DNA of 64,000 nucleotides from NCBI RefSeq assembly GCF_947503795.1, contig NZ_CANNEZ010000001.1:983001-1047000 (forward strand), in the 5' to 3' direction. The number at the start of each line of letters is the position of its first letter. Within the stretch, counting starts at the first letter, position 1. Source of the DNA: an uncultured Jannaschia sp. GTDB taxonomy: Bacteria; Pseudomonadota; Alphaproteobacteria; Rhodobacterales; Rhodobacteraceae. Below the pieces are notes generated by a model. The model was not told where the DNA came from, made no database searches, and saw only the letters and a program-made list of their open reading frames with translations. Below are positions 26,582-36,569 of this stretch, piece after piece. Position numbers and translations under genes: made by a program.

Positions 26582-27055
26582 ATGCGATTCGATCCCTACG
26601 ACCAGAATTTCGTCGACGCCGTGCGCGCCGGCGGCCCCGATGCCAATGGCCAGCCCGCCGAGCACGCCGTCTCGGACGGGGCGGGCAATCCATGCCGCTC
26701 CTGCCTGCGCGACATCGCGCGCGGCGAGGCGATGCTGGTCCTTGCGGCGCGGCCGTTCCCCGTGCCGCAGCCCTATGCCGAGACCGGACCGATCTTCCTG
26801 CATGCCGAGACCTGCACGCCGTGGCGGGGCGACGGCCTCCCTCCGGTTCTCGAAACATCTCCGGATTGTCTGGTGAAGGGCTACGGCGTGGACGATCGCA
26901 TCCGCTACGGCACCGGAGCGATCGTTCCGCGCGACCGGGTCGCGACCGAGGTGGCGGCGCGGCTGGCGCGCGACGACGTGGCCTATGTCGATTTGCGGTC
27001 GGCGCGAAACAACTGCTTCCTGACGCGCGTGCGGGATGCGGCCGATATCGGATAA
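26582..27055 (+). CDS. DUF1203 domain-containing protein
   Basis: 157 residues fitting DUF1203: CRSCLRDIARGEAMLVLAARPFP, GPIFLHAETCTPW, CLVKGYGVDDRIRYGTGAIV and the final DVAYVDLRSARNNCFLTRV. Several cysteines and histidine recur in the family, whose activity is unknown. It is cytosolic by appearance, with no signal peptide. ATG 26582 follows an AGGAG site and lies 66 nt after the CoxE-like gene on the same strand, so the two may share a transcript. Confidence 0.82.
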   Translation: MRFDPYDQNFVDAVRAGGPDANGQPAEHAVSDGAGNPCRSCLRDIARGEAMLVLAARPFPVPQPYAETGPIFLHAETCTPWRGDGLPPVLETSPDCLVKGYGVDDRIRYGTGAIVPRDRVATEVAARLARDDVAYVDLRSARNNCFLTRVRDAADIG

Positions 27056-27134
27056 CCGCCCGGCGCTTTGGAACATCGCCCCGGACCCGGCGTTTATTTC
27101 GGCATACCAAACTCACCGTCAGCCGGAGGCCGCC

Positions 27135-29210
27135 ATGCGCCGTTCGATCCGTTCCACCACAGCCCTCGTCGCCAGTCTTGCGCTGACCCTGCCGGGTCTG
27201 ACCCCGGCCTTCGCGCAGGAGGAGGACCCGATCCGAGCGGAGATCGACCGTCTCTGCATCGAGGAGTTCGGCAATGCGACGGCCGAGACGCTGCGCGATT
27301 GCCGGATCGAGAACCTGCCGGCGTTCGGGCTTGAGCAGACGGAGGCCGATCTGGACCTCGCGACCTATGCCGAGCTGACCGCCGACGGTGCGGTCGATGC
27401 GACCGTCGAGGCGGACGCGACCGTCGAGGCCGAGGCCCCGGCGTCCGAGGAGGTCGTCGTCGAGGAGGCGGCCCCCGTTGCGGAGGAGCCGGTGGTCGAA
27501 GTCGCCGAACCCGAAGCCGAGGTGGAGGTCGCCGAGCCGGAACCGGTCGTGGAAGAAGTGACCGAAGAGGCGGTCGTCGAGGCGGCGCCTGTCGTCGAGG
27601 AAACGGCAGAGGAAGTCGTGACCGAAGAGGCGACCGCCGCCGAGGAGGCCGTCGAAGAGGCCGTGGTCGAAGAGGCCCCGGTCGTCGAAGAGGTGGTCGA
27701 GGAGGCCGCGGTCGAGGACGCGCCCGCCGTCGAGGCGCTGACGGAAGAGACCATCGAAGCCCCGGCCGCCGTCGAGGCCGAAGAAGCGCCCGCCGCCGCC
27801 GCACCTACCGAGACCGTCGAAGCGCCGGCACCGCTGGCCCCCGAGACGGGCGAGGTCGCGGCCGATGCCGCTGCCCCCGCCGCGCCGATGCCGCTCACCC
27901 GGCAGGTGGCCCGCGAACAGTGCCGCGCCGAGGTGTCGGGCCGCGAGAACGTGCGCGCCTGCATGATCGACGCGCTGACCGCCGACGGCCAGACCGATCT
28001 GGCGCAGCGCCTGCAGGATCGCTGGGCCTCCGAAGATGCCAGCGGCGCCGAGACCGAGAGCGCCATCGCCGCCGAGATCGCGGCCCAGCCCGAGCCAGAG
28101 CTGACCGCCGAGCAGGAAGAGGCGCGCACCCAGACCGAGGCCGCGCTGGCCACGCTGGGCGCCGAGGCCGGGGGCGACGAGGCTCCCGCCGCGGCGGCCG
28201 CCGCTTCGGCGGAGACCTCAGATGCTGCGGGCACGACCGAGGAGGAGACCGTGACGGCCGAGGACGTTCGCAGCTCGGCCGAGGACTTCGCCACCTCCGC
28301 CGTAGTCACCGAAAGCGACGATGGCGGCCTGACGCGCAACCAGAAGTTCGCGCTGGGCGCGTTGGGCGCACTGGCCGTCGGTACGATCCTGAACAATCGC
28401 ACCCGCGTCGTGTCGAATTCTGGGGACAGGGTCGTGGTCCAGCGCGACGACGGCGACCTGCAGGTTCTCAAGGATGACGACGCGCTCCTGCGGCAGGAAG
28501 GCTCGAACGTCAGGACGACGACCTTCGACGACGGCTCGACCCGGACGATCGTGACTCGCGCCGATGGCAGCCAGGTCATTACTGTGCGCGATGCGTCCCT
28601 GCGCGTCCTGCGCCGGGTGCTCGTCCAGACGGACGGGACGGAGTACACGCTTATCGACGACACCGCGCCGGTCGAGCGGGTCGACGTGTCGACCCTGCCG
28701 CAGATCAATCCGGCCAGCGTCTCGACCCGGACGGGTGACGACGCGCTCCGGGCGGCACTCCAGCGCGAGATGGGCCTAGATCGCCGCTTCACGCTGAGCC
28801 AGGTCCGCTCGATCCCGCAGGTCCGCGCGCTGGCCCCGGCCTTCGAGGTGAATACCGTCACCTTCCCGTCCGGGTCGGCCGCGATCACTGCCGAGCAGGC
28901 GGGCAATCTCACGGGCCTCGCCCAGCAGGTGCTCGACCTGATCCGCGCCAATCCGCGCGAGGTCTTCCTCGTCGAGGGGCACACCGATGCGGTCGGGGAT
29001 GCGGCCTACAACCTCGCGCTTTCGGATCGCCGGGCCGAGACGCTGGCGCTGGCGCTGAACGAGTATTTCGGTGTTCCCGTCGAGAACATGGTCGTCCAGG
29101 GCTATGGCGAGCGCTTCCTGAAGGTGCCGACCCAGAGCGATGAACAGGCGAACCGGCGTGCGACTGTCCGTCAGATCACGGGGCTGCTCCAGACCGCAGC
29201 CGCCAACTGA
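27135..29210 (+). CDS. OmpA-family outer-membrane protein with long acidic repeat region
   Basis: 691 residues. A signal peptide (ALVASLALTLPGLTPAFAQ) leads to an Ala/Glu/Val/Pro-rich tract of about 200 residues (about 75-270; units such as VVEEAP and EVVEEA). A middle portion contains a hydrophobic segment KFALGALGALAVGTILNN and beta-rich repeats (RTIVTRADGSQVITVRD). The C-terminus (about 575-690) is an OmpA peptidoglycan-binding domain: VEGHTDAVGDAAYNLALSDRRA and GYGERFLKVPT. It probably tethers envelope to peptidoglycan. The start is set at MRRSIRSTTA behind GGAGG (27124-27128). Confidence 0.88.
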   Translation: MRRSIRSTTALVASLALTLPGLTPAFAQEEDPIRAEIDRLCIEEFGNATAETLRDCRIENLPAFGLEQTEADLDLATYAELTADGAVDATVEADATVEAEAPASEEVVVEEAAPVAEEPVVEVAEPEAEVEVAEPEPVVEEVTEEAVVEAAPVVEETAEEVVTEEATAAEEAVEEAVVEEAPVVEEVVEEAAVEDAPAVEALTEETIEAPAAVEAEEAPAAAAPTETVEAPAPLAPETGEVAADAAAPAAPMPLTRQVAREQCRAEVSGRENVRACMIDALTADGQTDLAQRLQDRWASEDASGAETESAIAAEIAAQPEPELTAEQEEARTQTEAALATLGAEAGGDEAPAAAAAASAETSDAAGTTEEETVTAEDVRSSAEDFATSAVVTESDDGGLTRNQKFALGALGALAVGTILNNRTRVVSNSGDRVVVQRDDGDLQVLKDDDALLRQEGSNVRTTTFDDGSTRTIVTRADGSQVITVRDASLRVLRRVLVQTDGTEYTLIDDTAPVERVDVSTLPQINPASVSTRTGDDALRAALQREMGLDRRFTLSQVRSIPQVRALAPAFEVNTVTFPSGSAAITAEQAGNLTGLAQQVLDLIRANPREVFLVEGHTDAVGDAAYNLALSDRRAETLALALNEYFGVPVENMVVQGYGERFLKVPTQSDEQANRRATVRQITGLLQTAAAN

Positions 29211-29228
29211 CGCGCGAACACGCGCCGA

Positions 29229-29264
29229 AGAACGGCCCGTCCCTTTCCGGGGGCGGGCCGTTCT
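29229..29264 (+). terminator. Hairpin downstream of OmpA-family gene
   Basis: An 11-bp stem (29229-29239 with 29254-29264) with additional internal GC pairs lies 18 nt after the OmpA stop and is followed by ggtttgg. It separates the OmpA gene from the XdhC-led operon. Confidence 0.6.
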
Positions 29265-29301
29265 GGTTTGGTAGGCCGGTGCCGACGAACCCGAGGACAA
29301 T

Positions 29302-30266
<965 letters not shown>

Positions 30267-30270
<4 letters not shown>

Positions 30271-31235
30271 AGTTCGGGCCGGTCCCCCTCGACGATGCGC
30301 TGGGCGCGGTGCTTGCGCATTCCGTGGCCACGCCGCTCGGGCGGCTGCGGAAGGGCCGCGTGCTGGATCAGCGCGACATCGACAGCCTGCGGAACGGCGG
30401 CACGGCCGAGGTGACGGTCGCGCGACTCGAAACGGGCGATATCGACGAGAACGCCGCCGCCGCCCGCCTCGCCGCCGCGCTGAGTGGTGGGGGGCTGACG
30501 GTGCGCGATCCGTTCACCGGCCGGGCGAACCTCCATGCGGCGCGCGCGGGCGTGCTGACGATCGACGCCGAGCGGCTGGCCACGGTCAACGCGGTGGACG
30601 GCGCGATCACGGTGGCGACGCTGCCCGCGCTGCGGCGGGTCGAGACGGGCGTGATGGCGGCGACGGTCAAGATCATCGCCTATGCCGTGTCGGGCATGAT
30701 GCTGGAGCGGGCCTGCGAGATCGGGCGCGGGGCGCTGGCAGTGGCGGCGCCGGTGATCGACCGGGCGGACCTGATCGTGACCGAGCTCGACGGGGCCGCG
30801 ACCGGCATCGCCGCGGTGACCGAACGGCTGCACCGTCTGGGGGCGCAGTGCTCGGTCATCCGCGTCCCCCACGCGCCCGAGCCTCTGGCCGCGGCACTGC
30901 GGGACGGGACGGCGCCGCTGCGCCTGATCCTGACCGCCTCGGCGACCTCGGACGAGGCCGATGTCGGGCCGGACGCGCTCGTGCGGGCGGGCGGGCGCCT
31001 GATCCGCTTCGGGATGCCCGTCGATCCGGGGAACCTGCTGTTTCTGGGCGACATGCCCGGCGCGCGCGTGGTCGGACTGCCGGGTTGCGCGCGGTCGCCC
31101 GCGCTCAACGGCGCCGACTGGGTGATCGAGCGCGAAATCTGCGGCCTGCCGGTCACCAGCGCCGAGATCGCGGCGATGGGGGTGGGCGGTCTGCTGAAGG
31201 AAATCCCGACCCGTCCGCAACCCCGCGAGACGTGA
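30267..31235 (+). CDS. Molybdopterin-binding protein, stand-alone MoeA/MogA-like domain
   Basis: 322 residues. KFGPVPLDDALGAVLAHSV opens a domain related to MoeA, and the later part (LILTASATSDEADVGPDAL, GMPVDPGNLLFLGDMPGARVVG, PGCARSPALNGADWVIERE) is the molybdopterin-binding fold. The whole resembles the N-terminal half of a fused family in which a MobA-like nucleotidyltransferase follows; here the protein stops at RPQPRET, so that transferase domain is missing or separate. It probably helps make or carry cofactor for the adjacent CO-dehydrogenase-like enzyme. Overlaps xdhC by 4 nt. Confidence 0.8.
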
Positions 31236-31328
31236 TCGGCGCGGTCGATCCGCCGCTGCGACGAATTGGTGGTTCTCACCCCGCGACCCTTGTGCTTTCC
31301 TGACGGCAAGAAACAGGGAGGGATGACC

Positions 31329-31814
31329 ATGACCAAGGTCACGATGACGGTGAACGGCAAGAGCCGGTCCGCCGAGGCCGAGGGCCGCACGCTGCTGGTG
31401 GACTGGCTGCGCGAGGGGTTGCGCCTGACGGGCACCCATGTCGGCTGCGACACGTCGCAATGCGGCGCCTGCGTGGTGCATGTGAACGGCAAGCCGATGA
31501 AGGCCTGCTCGGTCCTCGCGCAGGAGATCGACGGCGCCGAGGTGACCACGATCGAGGGTATGGCGGGTGCGGACGGGACGCTGGGCCGCGTCCAGCAGGC
31601 GTTTCAGGACTATCACGGGCTCCAGTGCGGGTTCTGCACGCCGGGCATGGTGATGTCCGCGGCCGCGCTGCTGGAGGAGAACCCCAAGCCCTCCGAGGCC
31701 GAGGTGCGCCACTATCTCGAGGGCAATATCTGTCGCTGCACGGGCTACCACAACATCGTCAAGGCGGTGATGGCCGCCAGCGGTCAGACGGTCGAGCCGG
31801 TCGCGGCTGAGTGA
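31329..31814 (+). CDS. coxS: CO dehydrogenase-like small subunit, two [2Fe-2S] clusters
   Basis: 161 residues. The N-terminal plant-type cluster uses Cys40, 45, 48 and 60 ([21 protein letters not shown]). The C-terminal cluster uses Cys100, 103, 135 and 137 ([26 protein letters not shown]), exactly the xanthine oxidase-family pattern. It passes electrons from the molybdenum subunit to the FAD subunit. The start is set at ATG 31329, with AGGGAGG 7 nt ahead; ATG 31323 is also possible but too close to the ribosome site. Confidence 0.93.
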   Translation: MTKVTMTVNGKSRSAEAEGRTLLVDWLREGLRLTGTHVGCDTSQCGACVVHVNGKPMKACSVLAQEIDGAEVTTIEGMAGADGTLGRVQQAFQDYHGLQCGFCTPGMVMSAAALLEENPKPSEAEVRHYLEGNICRCTGYHNIVKAVMAASGQTVEPVAAE

Positions 31815-31824
31815 GTTTCGCCCG

Positions 31825-31849
31825 CGCGCGGGCCGGAAGGGCCCGCGCG
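31825..31849 (+). other. Intercistronic hairpin between coxS and coxL
   Basis: A 10-bp perfect stem (cgcgcgggcc pairing 31840-31849) closing a 5-nt loop lies 11 nt after the coxS stop. No T-run follows, so it looks like an mRNA-processing or stability element. Confidence 0.5.
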
Positions 31850-31907
31850 TGGAGACACGACGGAGGCGAGGCATCGGCCCCTCCGACACCAGACAGGGAG
31901 AGATGAC

Positions 31908-34352
31908 ATGCCGAAGGACACCGGAATCGGAGCCAGCCCCAAGCGCCGGGAAGATGTGCGCTTCCTGACGGGCAAGGGGCGTTATACCGACGACATCAAC
32001 GTGGCGGGGCAGGCGCATGTCGTTTTCCTGCGCTCGGACGTGGCCCACGGGACGATCAACGGGATCGACACCTCGGCCGCCGAAGCGATGGACGGCGTGA
32101 TCCGCGTCTTCACCGCCGCCGATTTCGACGGCGTGGGCGGCATTCCCTGCGGCTGGCAGATCACCGACCGACAGGGCAACCCGATGCAGGAGCCCAAGCA
32201 CCCGATCCTGGCCGAGGGCAAGGTTCGGCATGTGGGCGATCCCATCGCGGCCGTCGTGGCCGAGACCGCGAGCCAGGCGCGCGACGCCGCCGAGGCGATC
32301 GTGCCCGACATCTCCGAGCTGCCGGCCGTCATCGACATGAAGAAGGCCGTGGCTGAGGGCGCGCCCAAGGTCCACGACGACCTGACCTCGAACCTCTGCT
32401 ACGACTGGGGTTTCGTCGAGGAAAACCGCGAGGCGGTCGATCAGGCCATCGAGGATGCGGCCCATGTCACGACGCTCGAGCTGGTGAACAATCGCCTCGT
32501 CGCCAACCCGATGGAGCCGCGCGTGGCCGTCGGCGACTACGCGGCCCATGACGACCATTCGACGCTCTACACGACGTCGCAGAACCCGCATGTCATCCGC
32601 CTGCTGATGGGGGCGTTCGTCCTCGGCATCCCCGAGCACAAGCTGCGGGTCGTGGCGCCCGATGTGGGCGGCGGCTTCGGCACCAAGATCTTCCATTACG
32701 CTGAGGAAGCGTTCTGCACCTTCGCGGCCAAGCAACTGGAGCGTCCCGTCAAGTGGACCTCCAGCCGCTCGGAGGCCTTCATGTCCGACGCCCACGGGCG
32801 CGACCATGTCACCAAGATCGAGCTGGCGCTGGATGCGGATCACAACTTCACCGCGATCCGCACCGAGACCTACGCCAACATGGGCGCGTATCTGTCGACC
32901 TTCGCACCCTCGGTGCCGACTTGGCTCCACGGCACGCTGATGGCGGGCAACTACAAGACGCCGTTGGTCTATGTGAACGTGAAGGCCGTGTTCACCAACA
33001 CGGTGCCCGTCGACGCCTATCGCGGCGCGGGCCGCCCCGAGGCGACGTTCCAGCTCGAGCGCGTCGTCGACAAGGCCGCGCGCGAGCTGGGCGTCGACCC
33101 GGTCGAGCTGCGGCGCAAGAACTTCGTCACCGAGTTTCCGTACCAGACGCCGGTGGCGGTCGAGTACGACACCGGCGACTACAACGCGACGATGGACAAG
33201 CTGGTCGAGATGATCGACCGCGACGGCTTCGAAGCCCGCCGCAAGGAGAGCGAGAGCCGCGGCAAGCTGCGCGGCCTCGGCATCAACAGCTATATCGAGG
33301 CCTGCGGCATCGCGCCGTCGAACCTCGTGGGTCAATTGGGCGCCCGCGCGGGCCTCTATGAAAGCGCCACGGTGCGCGTGAATGCCACCGGTGGTCTGGT
33401 CGTCATGACCGGTTCGCATTCCCACGGGCAGGGTCACGAGACCGCTTTTCCGCAGGTCATCGCCGACATGATCGGCATCCCCGAGGATCAGATCGAGATC
33501 GTCCATGGCGACACCGATCGGACCCCGATGGGGATGGGCACCTACGGCTCGCGCAGCCTCGCCGTCGGCGGGTCGGCGATGTATCGTGCCACCGAGAAGA
33601 TCATCGCCAAGGCCAAGAAGATCGCGGGTCACATCCTCGAGGCCGGGGACGAGGATATCGAGCTGAAGGACGGCACCTTCACCGTCGCGGGGACCGACAA
33701 GTCGCTGGCCTGGGGCGACGTGACGCTCGCGGCCTACGTGCCGCACAACTACCCGCTCGAGGATCTGGAGCCGGGGCTGGAGGAGACGGCGTTCTACGAT
33801 CCGAACAACTTCACCTATCCCGCGGGTGCCTATGCCTGCGAGGTGGAGGTCGATCCCGAGACGGGCAAGGTCGACGTGCTGGCCTTCGCCGCCGCCGACG
33901 ATTTCGGCAACGTCGTCAACCCGATGATCGTCGAGGGGCAGGTCCATGGCGGGCTGGCCCAGGGCATAGGTCAGGCGCTTCTCGAGAACTGCGCCTATGA
34001 CGAGAACGGTCAGCTCCTCTCGGCCAGCTACATGGATTACGCCATGCCGCGCGCCCATGACCTGCCGATGTTCCAGGTGGACCATTCCTGCCAAACGCCC
34101 TGCACCCACAATCCTCTGGGCGTGAAAGGCTGCGGCGAGGCGGGGGCCATCGGTTCGCCGCCCTCGATCGTGAACGGCGTGATCGACGCGCTGGCCTCGG
34201 GCGGGTTCGACGTGGGCCATATCGACATGCCGCTGACCCCCGCGCGGGTCTGGCACGCCATGCAGGGCGGTGCGCCGAACCAGGGCGCCGCGCAGCCGGC
34301 GGCGGGATCGGACAACACGGCCTACGACCGCTCGGTCGGCGGCCCGGCCTGA
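31908..34352 (+). CDS. coxL: Form II CO dehydrogenase-like large (molybdenum) subunit
   Basis: 814 residues, the xanthine oxidase-family Mo subunit. It opens [19 protein letters not shown], has [36 protein letters not shown] and [14 protein letters not shown], whose Glu744 is the expected catalytic base. The active-site loop reads AYRGAGR at residues 370-376, the form II signature, rather than the AYxCSFR of proven (form I) CO dehydrogenases. Gene order S-L-M also fits form II. CO oxidation is therefore unproven; aldehydes or other small substrates are alternatives. AGGGAG precedes ATG 31908. Confidence 0.92.
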   Translation: MPKDTGIGASPKRREDVRFLTGKGRYTDDINVAGQAHVVFLRSDVAHGTINGIDTSAAEAMDGVIRVFTAADFDGVGGIPCGWQITDRQGNPMQEPKHPILAEGKVRHVGDPIAAVVAETASQARDAAEAIVPDISELPAVIDMKKAVAEGAPKVHDDLTSNLCYDWGFVEENREAVDQAIEDAAHVTTLELVNNRLVANPMEPRVAVGDYAAHDDHSTLYTTSQNPHVIRLLMGAFVLGIPEHKLRVVAPDVGGGFGTKIFHYAEEAFCTFAAKQLERPVKWTSSRSEAFMSDAHGRDHVTKIELALDADHNFTAIRTETYANMGAYLSTFAPSVPTWLHGTLMAGNYKTPLVYVNVKAVFTNTVPVDAYRGAGRPEATFQLERVVDKAARELGVDPVELRRKNFVTEFPYQTPVAVEYDTGDYNATMDKLVEMIDRDGFEARRKESESRGKLRGLGINSYIEACGIAPSNLVGQLGARAGLYESATVRVNATGGLVVMTGSHSHGQGHETAFPQVIADMIGIPEDQIEIVHGDTDRTPMGMGTYGSRSLAVGGSAMYRATEKIIAKAKKIAGHILEAGDEDIELKDGTFTVAGTDKSLAWGDVTLAAYVPHNYPLEDLEPGLEETAFYDPNNFTYPAGAYACEVEVDPETGKVDVLAFAAADDFGNVVNPMIVEGQVHGGLAQGIGQALLENCAYDENGQLLSASYMDYAMPRAHDLPMFQVDHSCQTPCTHNPLGVKGCGEAGAIGSPPSIVNGVIDALASGGFDVGHIDMPLTPARVWHAMQGGAPNQGAAQPAAGSDNTAYDRSVGGPA

Positions 34353-34371
34353 CATCTTCGGCCAGGGGGGC

Positions 34372-34398
34372 TTCCTCTGGCCGTAAATACCTCGGGGA
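34372..34398 (-). repeat. Dispersed intergenic motif, copy 2 (inverted)
   Basis: Read on the minus strand it gives ccccgaggtatttacggcca followed by GAGGAAG, matching the motif at 17464-17495 at nearly every base. It lies in the coxL-coxM spacer. Confidence 0.5.
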
Positions 34399-34400
34399 GC

Positions 34401-34420
34401 GCGAGGGGCTGGCCCCTCGC
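34401..34420 (+). other. Intercistronic hairpin between coxL and coxM
   Basis: An 8-bp GC stem (34401-34408 with 34413-34420) closes a 4-nt loop, with one further possible pair. It lies 35 nt before the coxM start, again without a T-run. Confidence 0.5.
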
Positions 34421-34455
34421 TCCGCCCTCACCGCAAGAGATTACCGGAGACGGAC

Positions 34456-35250
34456 ATGTACAACTTCGAACTCACCAAGCCCGCGACGCTTCAGGACGCG
34501 GTGAATGCCCTGAAGGACGAGGAGGCGCAGGCGCTCGGCGGGGGCCAGACGCTCCTGCCGACGATGAAGGCGCGGCTGGCGCAGATGGACACGCTGGTCG
34601 CGCTGTCGCAGATCGACGAGTTGCGCGGCATCTGCACCGATGATGACGGACGCGTCTGCATCGGTGCGGCCACCACCCATGCCGAGGTCCAGACGGGCTG
34701 CGCCGACAGCTACCCGGCGCTGGCCTCGCTGGCGGGCCGGATCGGCGACCCGGCGGTCCGCGCGCGGGGCACGATCGGCGGCAGCCTCGCCAACAACGAC
34801 CCCTCCGCCTGCTACCCGGCCGGCGCGCTGGCCTCGAACGCGACGATCCGCACGGACCGGCGCGAAATCGACGCCGACGACTTCTTCCTGGGCATGTTCG
34901 AGACCGCGCTGGAAGACGGCGAGATCGTCACCGAGGTGAAGTTCCCGGTCCCCGAGCGCGCCGCCTACGAGAAGTTCATCCAGCCCGCCTCCCGTTTCCC
35001 GCTGGTCGCGGTCTACGTCGCCAAGTTCTCGGACGGGGTGCGCGTCGCGGTGACGGGTGCGTCGTCGGACGGCGTCTTCCGCTGGACCGAGGCCGAACAG
35101 GCGCTGTCGTCGGACTTCTCGGCCGACGCGATCAAGGGCCTCGCCGCACCCGACGCGGGCGGCATGATCTCCGACCTGCACGGCTCGGGCGAGTATCGTG
35201 CGCATCTCGTGACGGTGATGACCGCGCGCGCGGTGAAGGCCGCGGGCTGA
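34456..35250 (+). CDS. coxM: CO dehydrogenase-like medium (FAD) subunit
   Basis: 264 residues of the FAD-binding domain of molybdenum hydroxylases. The FAD-pyrophosphate motifs are QALGGGQTLLPTMK at about 28-41 and ARGTIGGSLANNDPSACYP at about 107-125. The C-terminal CO_deh_flav_C part has YEKFIQPASRFPLVAVYVAK. It accepts electrons from CoxS. It starts with MYNFELTKPATLQDAV, and CCGGAGA lies upstream. The acyltransferase gene follows within 15 nt. Confidence 0.92.
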   Translation: MYNFELTKPATLQDAVNALKDEEAQALGGGQTLLPTMKARLAQMDTLVALSQIDELRGICTDDDGRVCIGAATTHAEVQTGCADSYPALASLAGRIGDPAVRARGTIGGSLANNDPSACYPAGALASNATIRTDRREIDADDFFLGMFETALEDGEIVTEVKFPVPERAAYEKFIQPASRFPLVAVYVAKFSDGVRVAVTGASSDGVFRWTEAEQALSSDFSADAIKGLAAPDAGGMISDLHGSGEYRAHLVTVMTARAVKAAG

Positions 35251-35264
35251 CCGACCGCGAGGCG

Positions 35265-35789
35265 ATGCGGGGCGGGGACTGGTATCCCGCCCTGACGCCC
35301 GAACTGGAGGCGATGCGGCGGACGGCCCGCATCGCCTGCCATGCCCACAGGACGTTGGCCCCGGACGCGCGCGGCGCTATGGCGCCTGAACTGGCCGCGC
35401 TCTTGGCCCGCGTGGGGCGCGACTGCTTCATCGAAGCGCCGTTCCACTGCTCCTATGGCTGCCATATGGAACTCGGCGACGGGGTCTACCTGAACGCAGG
35501 CTGCGTCATTCTCGACAGTGCACGCGTCACGATCGGCGATCGCACGATGCTGGGTCCGGGCGTGCAGATCTACTGCGCCGATCACCACCGCGACGCGACG
35601 GAACGGGCGAAGGGCATCGAGCGGGCGCGTCCTGTCGATATCGGCGCGGATGTCTGGATCGGCGGCGCGGCGATCCTTCTGCCGGGGGTGCGCATCGGTG
35701 CAGGCGCGATCATCGGCGCCGGTGCGGTGGTCACGCGCGACGTCGCGGCGGGCGCGCGGGTGGTGGGCAACCCGGCGCGCCCCGTCTGA
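35265..35789 (+). CDS. Sugar O-acetyltransferase (left-handed beta-helix, maltose acetyltransferase-like)
   Basis: 174 residues. The hexapeptide-repeat region (about 65-170) shows YLNAGCVILDSARVTIGDRTML, then IYCADHHRDATER with the catalytic-type His, and VWIGGAAILLPGVRIGAGAIIG. The N-terminal half (WYPALTPELEAMRRTARIACH) matches maltose/galactoside acetyltransferases, which usually begin a few residues earlier with a conserved acidic segment; here LTDREAM is encoded in frame from a CTG overlapping the coxM stop. The ATG at 35265 is chosen. Substrate unknown. Confidence 0.85.
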   Translation: MRGGDWYPALTPELEAMRRTARIACHAHRTLAPDARGAMAPELAALLARVGRDCFIEAPFHCSYGCHMELGDGVYLNAGCVILDSARVTIGDRTMLGPGVQIYCADHHRDATERAKGIERARPVDIGADVWIGGAAILLPGVRIGAGAIIGAGAVVTRDVAAGARVVGNPARPV

Positions 35790-35813
35790 CGGTCCGGACG
35801 GCCAAACGCGAAA

Positions 35814-35831
35814 GGGCGCCCGAAGGCGCCC
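35814..35831. terminator. Hairpin between convergent acetyltransferase and infC
   Basis: A 7-bp stem (gggcgcc with ggcgccc) around a CGAA tetraloop lies 24 nt after the acetyltransferase stop and a similar distance beyond the infC stop. It can serve either strand, though no strong T-run is present. Confidence 0.6.
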
Positions 35832-35854
35832 CGATTGCGAACCATTTGGCTTTT

Positions 35855-36400
35855 TCAGCGCGCGGACGGGCCGATCATCATCACCATCTGCCGGCCTTCC
35901 ATCTTGGGGAAGTTCTCGACCTTGCCGACGGTCTCGGTGTCCTTGGCGACCCGCTCGAGCAGCTCTCGACCGAGATTCTGGTGCGCCATCTCGCGGCCGC
36001 GGAATCGCAGGGTGACCTTCACCTTGTCGCCGCCCTCGAGGAACCGGAAGACGTTGCGCATCTTGACGTCGTAGTCATGCGTGTCGGTGTTGGGGCGGAA
36101 CTTCACCTCCTTCACCTCGATCGTCTTCTGCTTCTTTCGGGCCTCGGCCTCTTTCTTCTGGGTCTCGTACTTGAACTTGCCGAAATCCATGATCTTGCAG
36201 ACCGGCGGATTGGCGTTCGGACTGATCTCGACGAGGTCCAGACCGGCATTCTCGGCCATCTCTCGGGCGCGGGCGGGGCTGACGACCCCGACGTTTTCGC
36301 CTTCGGCGCCGATCAGGCGGATTTCGACGGCGCGGATCTTGTCGTTGACACGGGGGCCGGTGTCGCGCTGCGGAGGCGCGTTGTGGGGTCTGCGGGCGAT
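35855..36400 (-). CDS. infC: Translation initiation factor IF-3, with ATC start codon
   Basis: 181 residues. The N-domain begins [20 protein letters not shown] and continues [20 protein letters not shown]; the C-domain holds the linker [21 protein letters not shown], then [13 protein letters not shown] and the final [10 protein letters not shown]. Without a start at 36400 the protein would begin inside the N-domain at an internal Met (36259) and lose 47 conserved residues with no frame break. The only suitable codon is ATC, as known for infC, which uses rare AUU/AUC/AUA starts for autoregulation. AGAGGA lies upstream. Confidence 0.92.
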   Translation of the reverse strand: MARRPHNAPPQRDTGPRVNDKIRAVEIRLIGAEGENVGVVSPARAREMAENAGLDLVEISPNANPPVCKIMDFGKFKYETQKKEAEARKKQKTIEVKEVKFRPNTDTHDYDVKMRNVFRFLEGGDKVKVTLRFRGREMAHQNLGRELLERVAKDTETVGKVENFPKMEGRQMVMMIGPSAR

Positions 36401-36569
36401 GGTCGTTGTCCTCTCAGATGTTACGACAGGGCGACAAGGTAGCTGTCCTCCGCCGCCGCTTCAAGGCGAGAGAATAGCGTGGAACCCGAAGGTGCGCTTT
36501 CGGATTGAGGGTGTAGGGGCGTTGCGCCATGCAACCCCAGGACGAGAATCGCACCGAGGAGTACCGCAC

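Noticed and set aside
27365-28984. A Ser/Ala/Thr-rich minus-strand frame opposite the OmpA gene
   Set aside because: It is the antisense image of the acidic Glu/Val/Ala repeats and has no independent start signal or domain.
31908-34352. Calling the enzyme a bona fide CO dehydrogenase
   Set aside because: The active-site loop is AYRGAGR instead of AYxCSFR, so CO as substrate is not supported by sequence alone.
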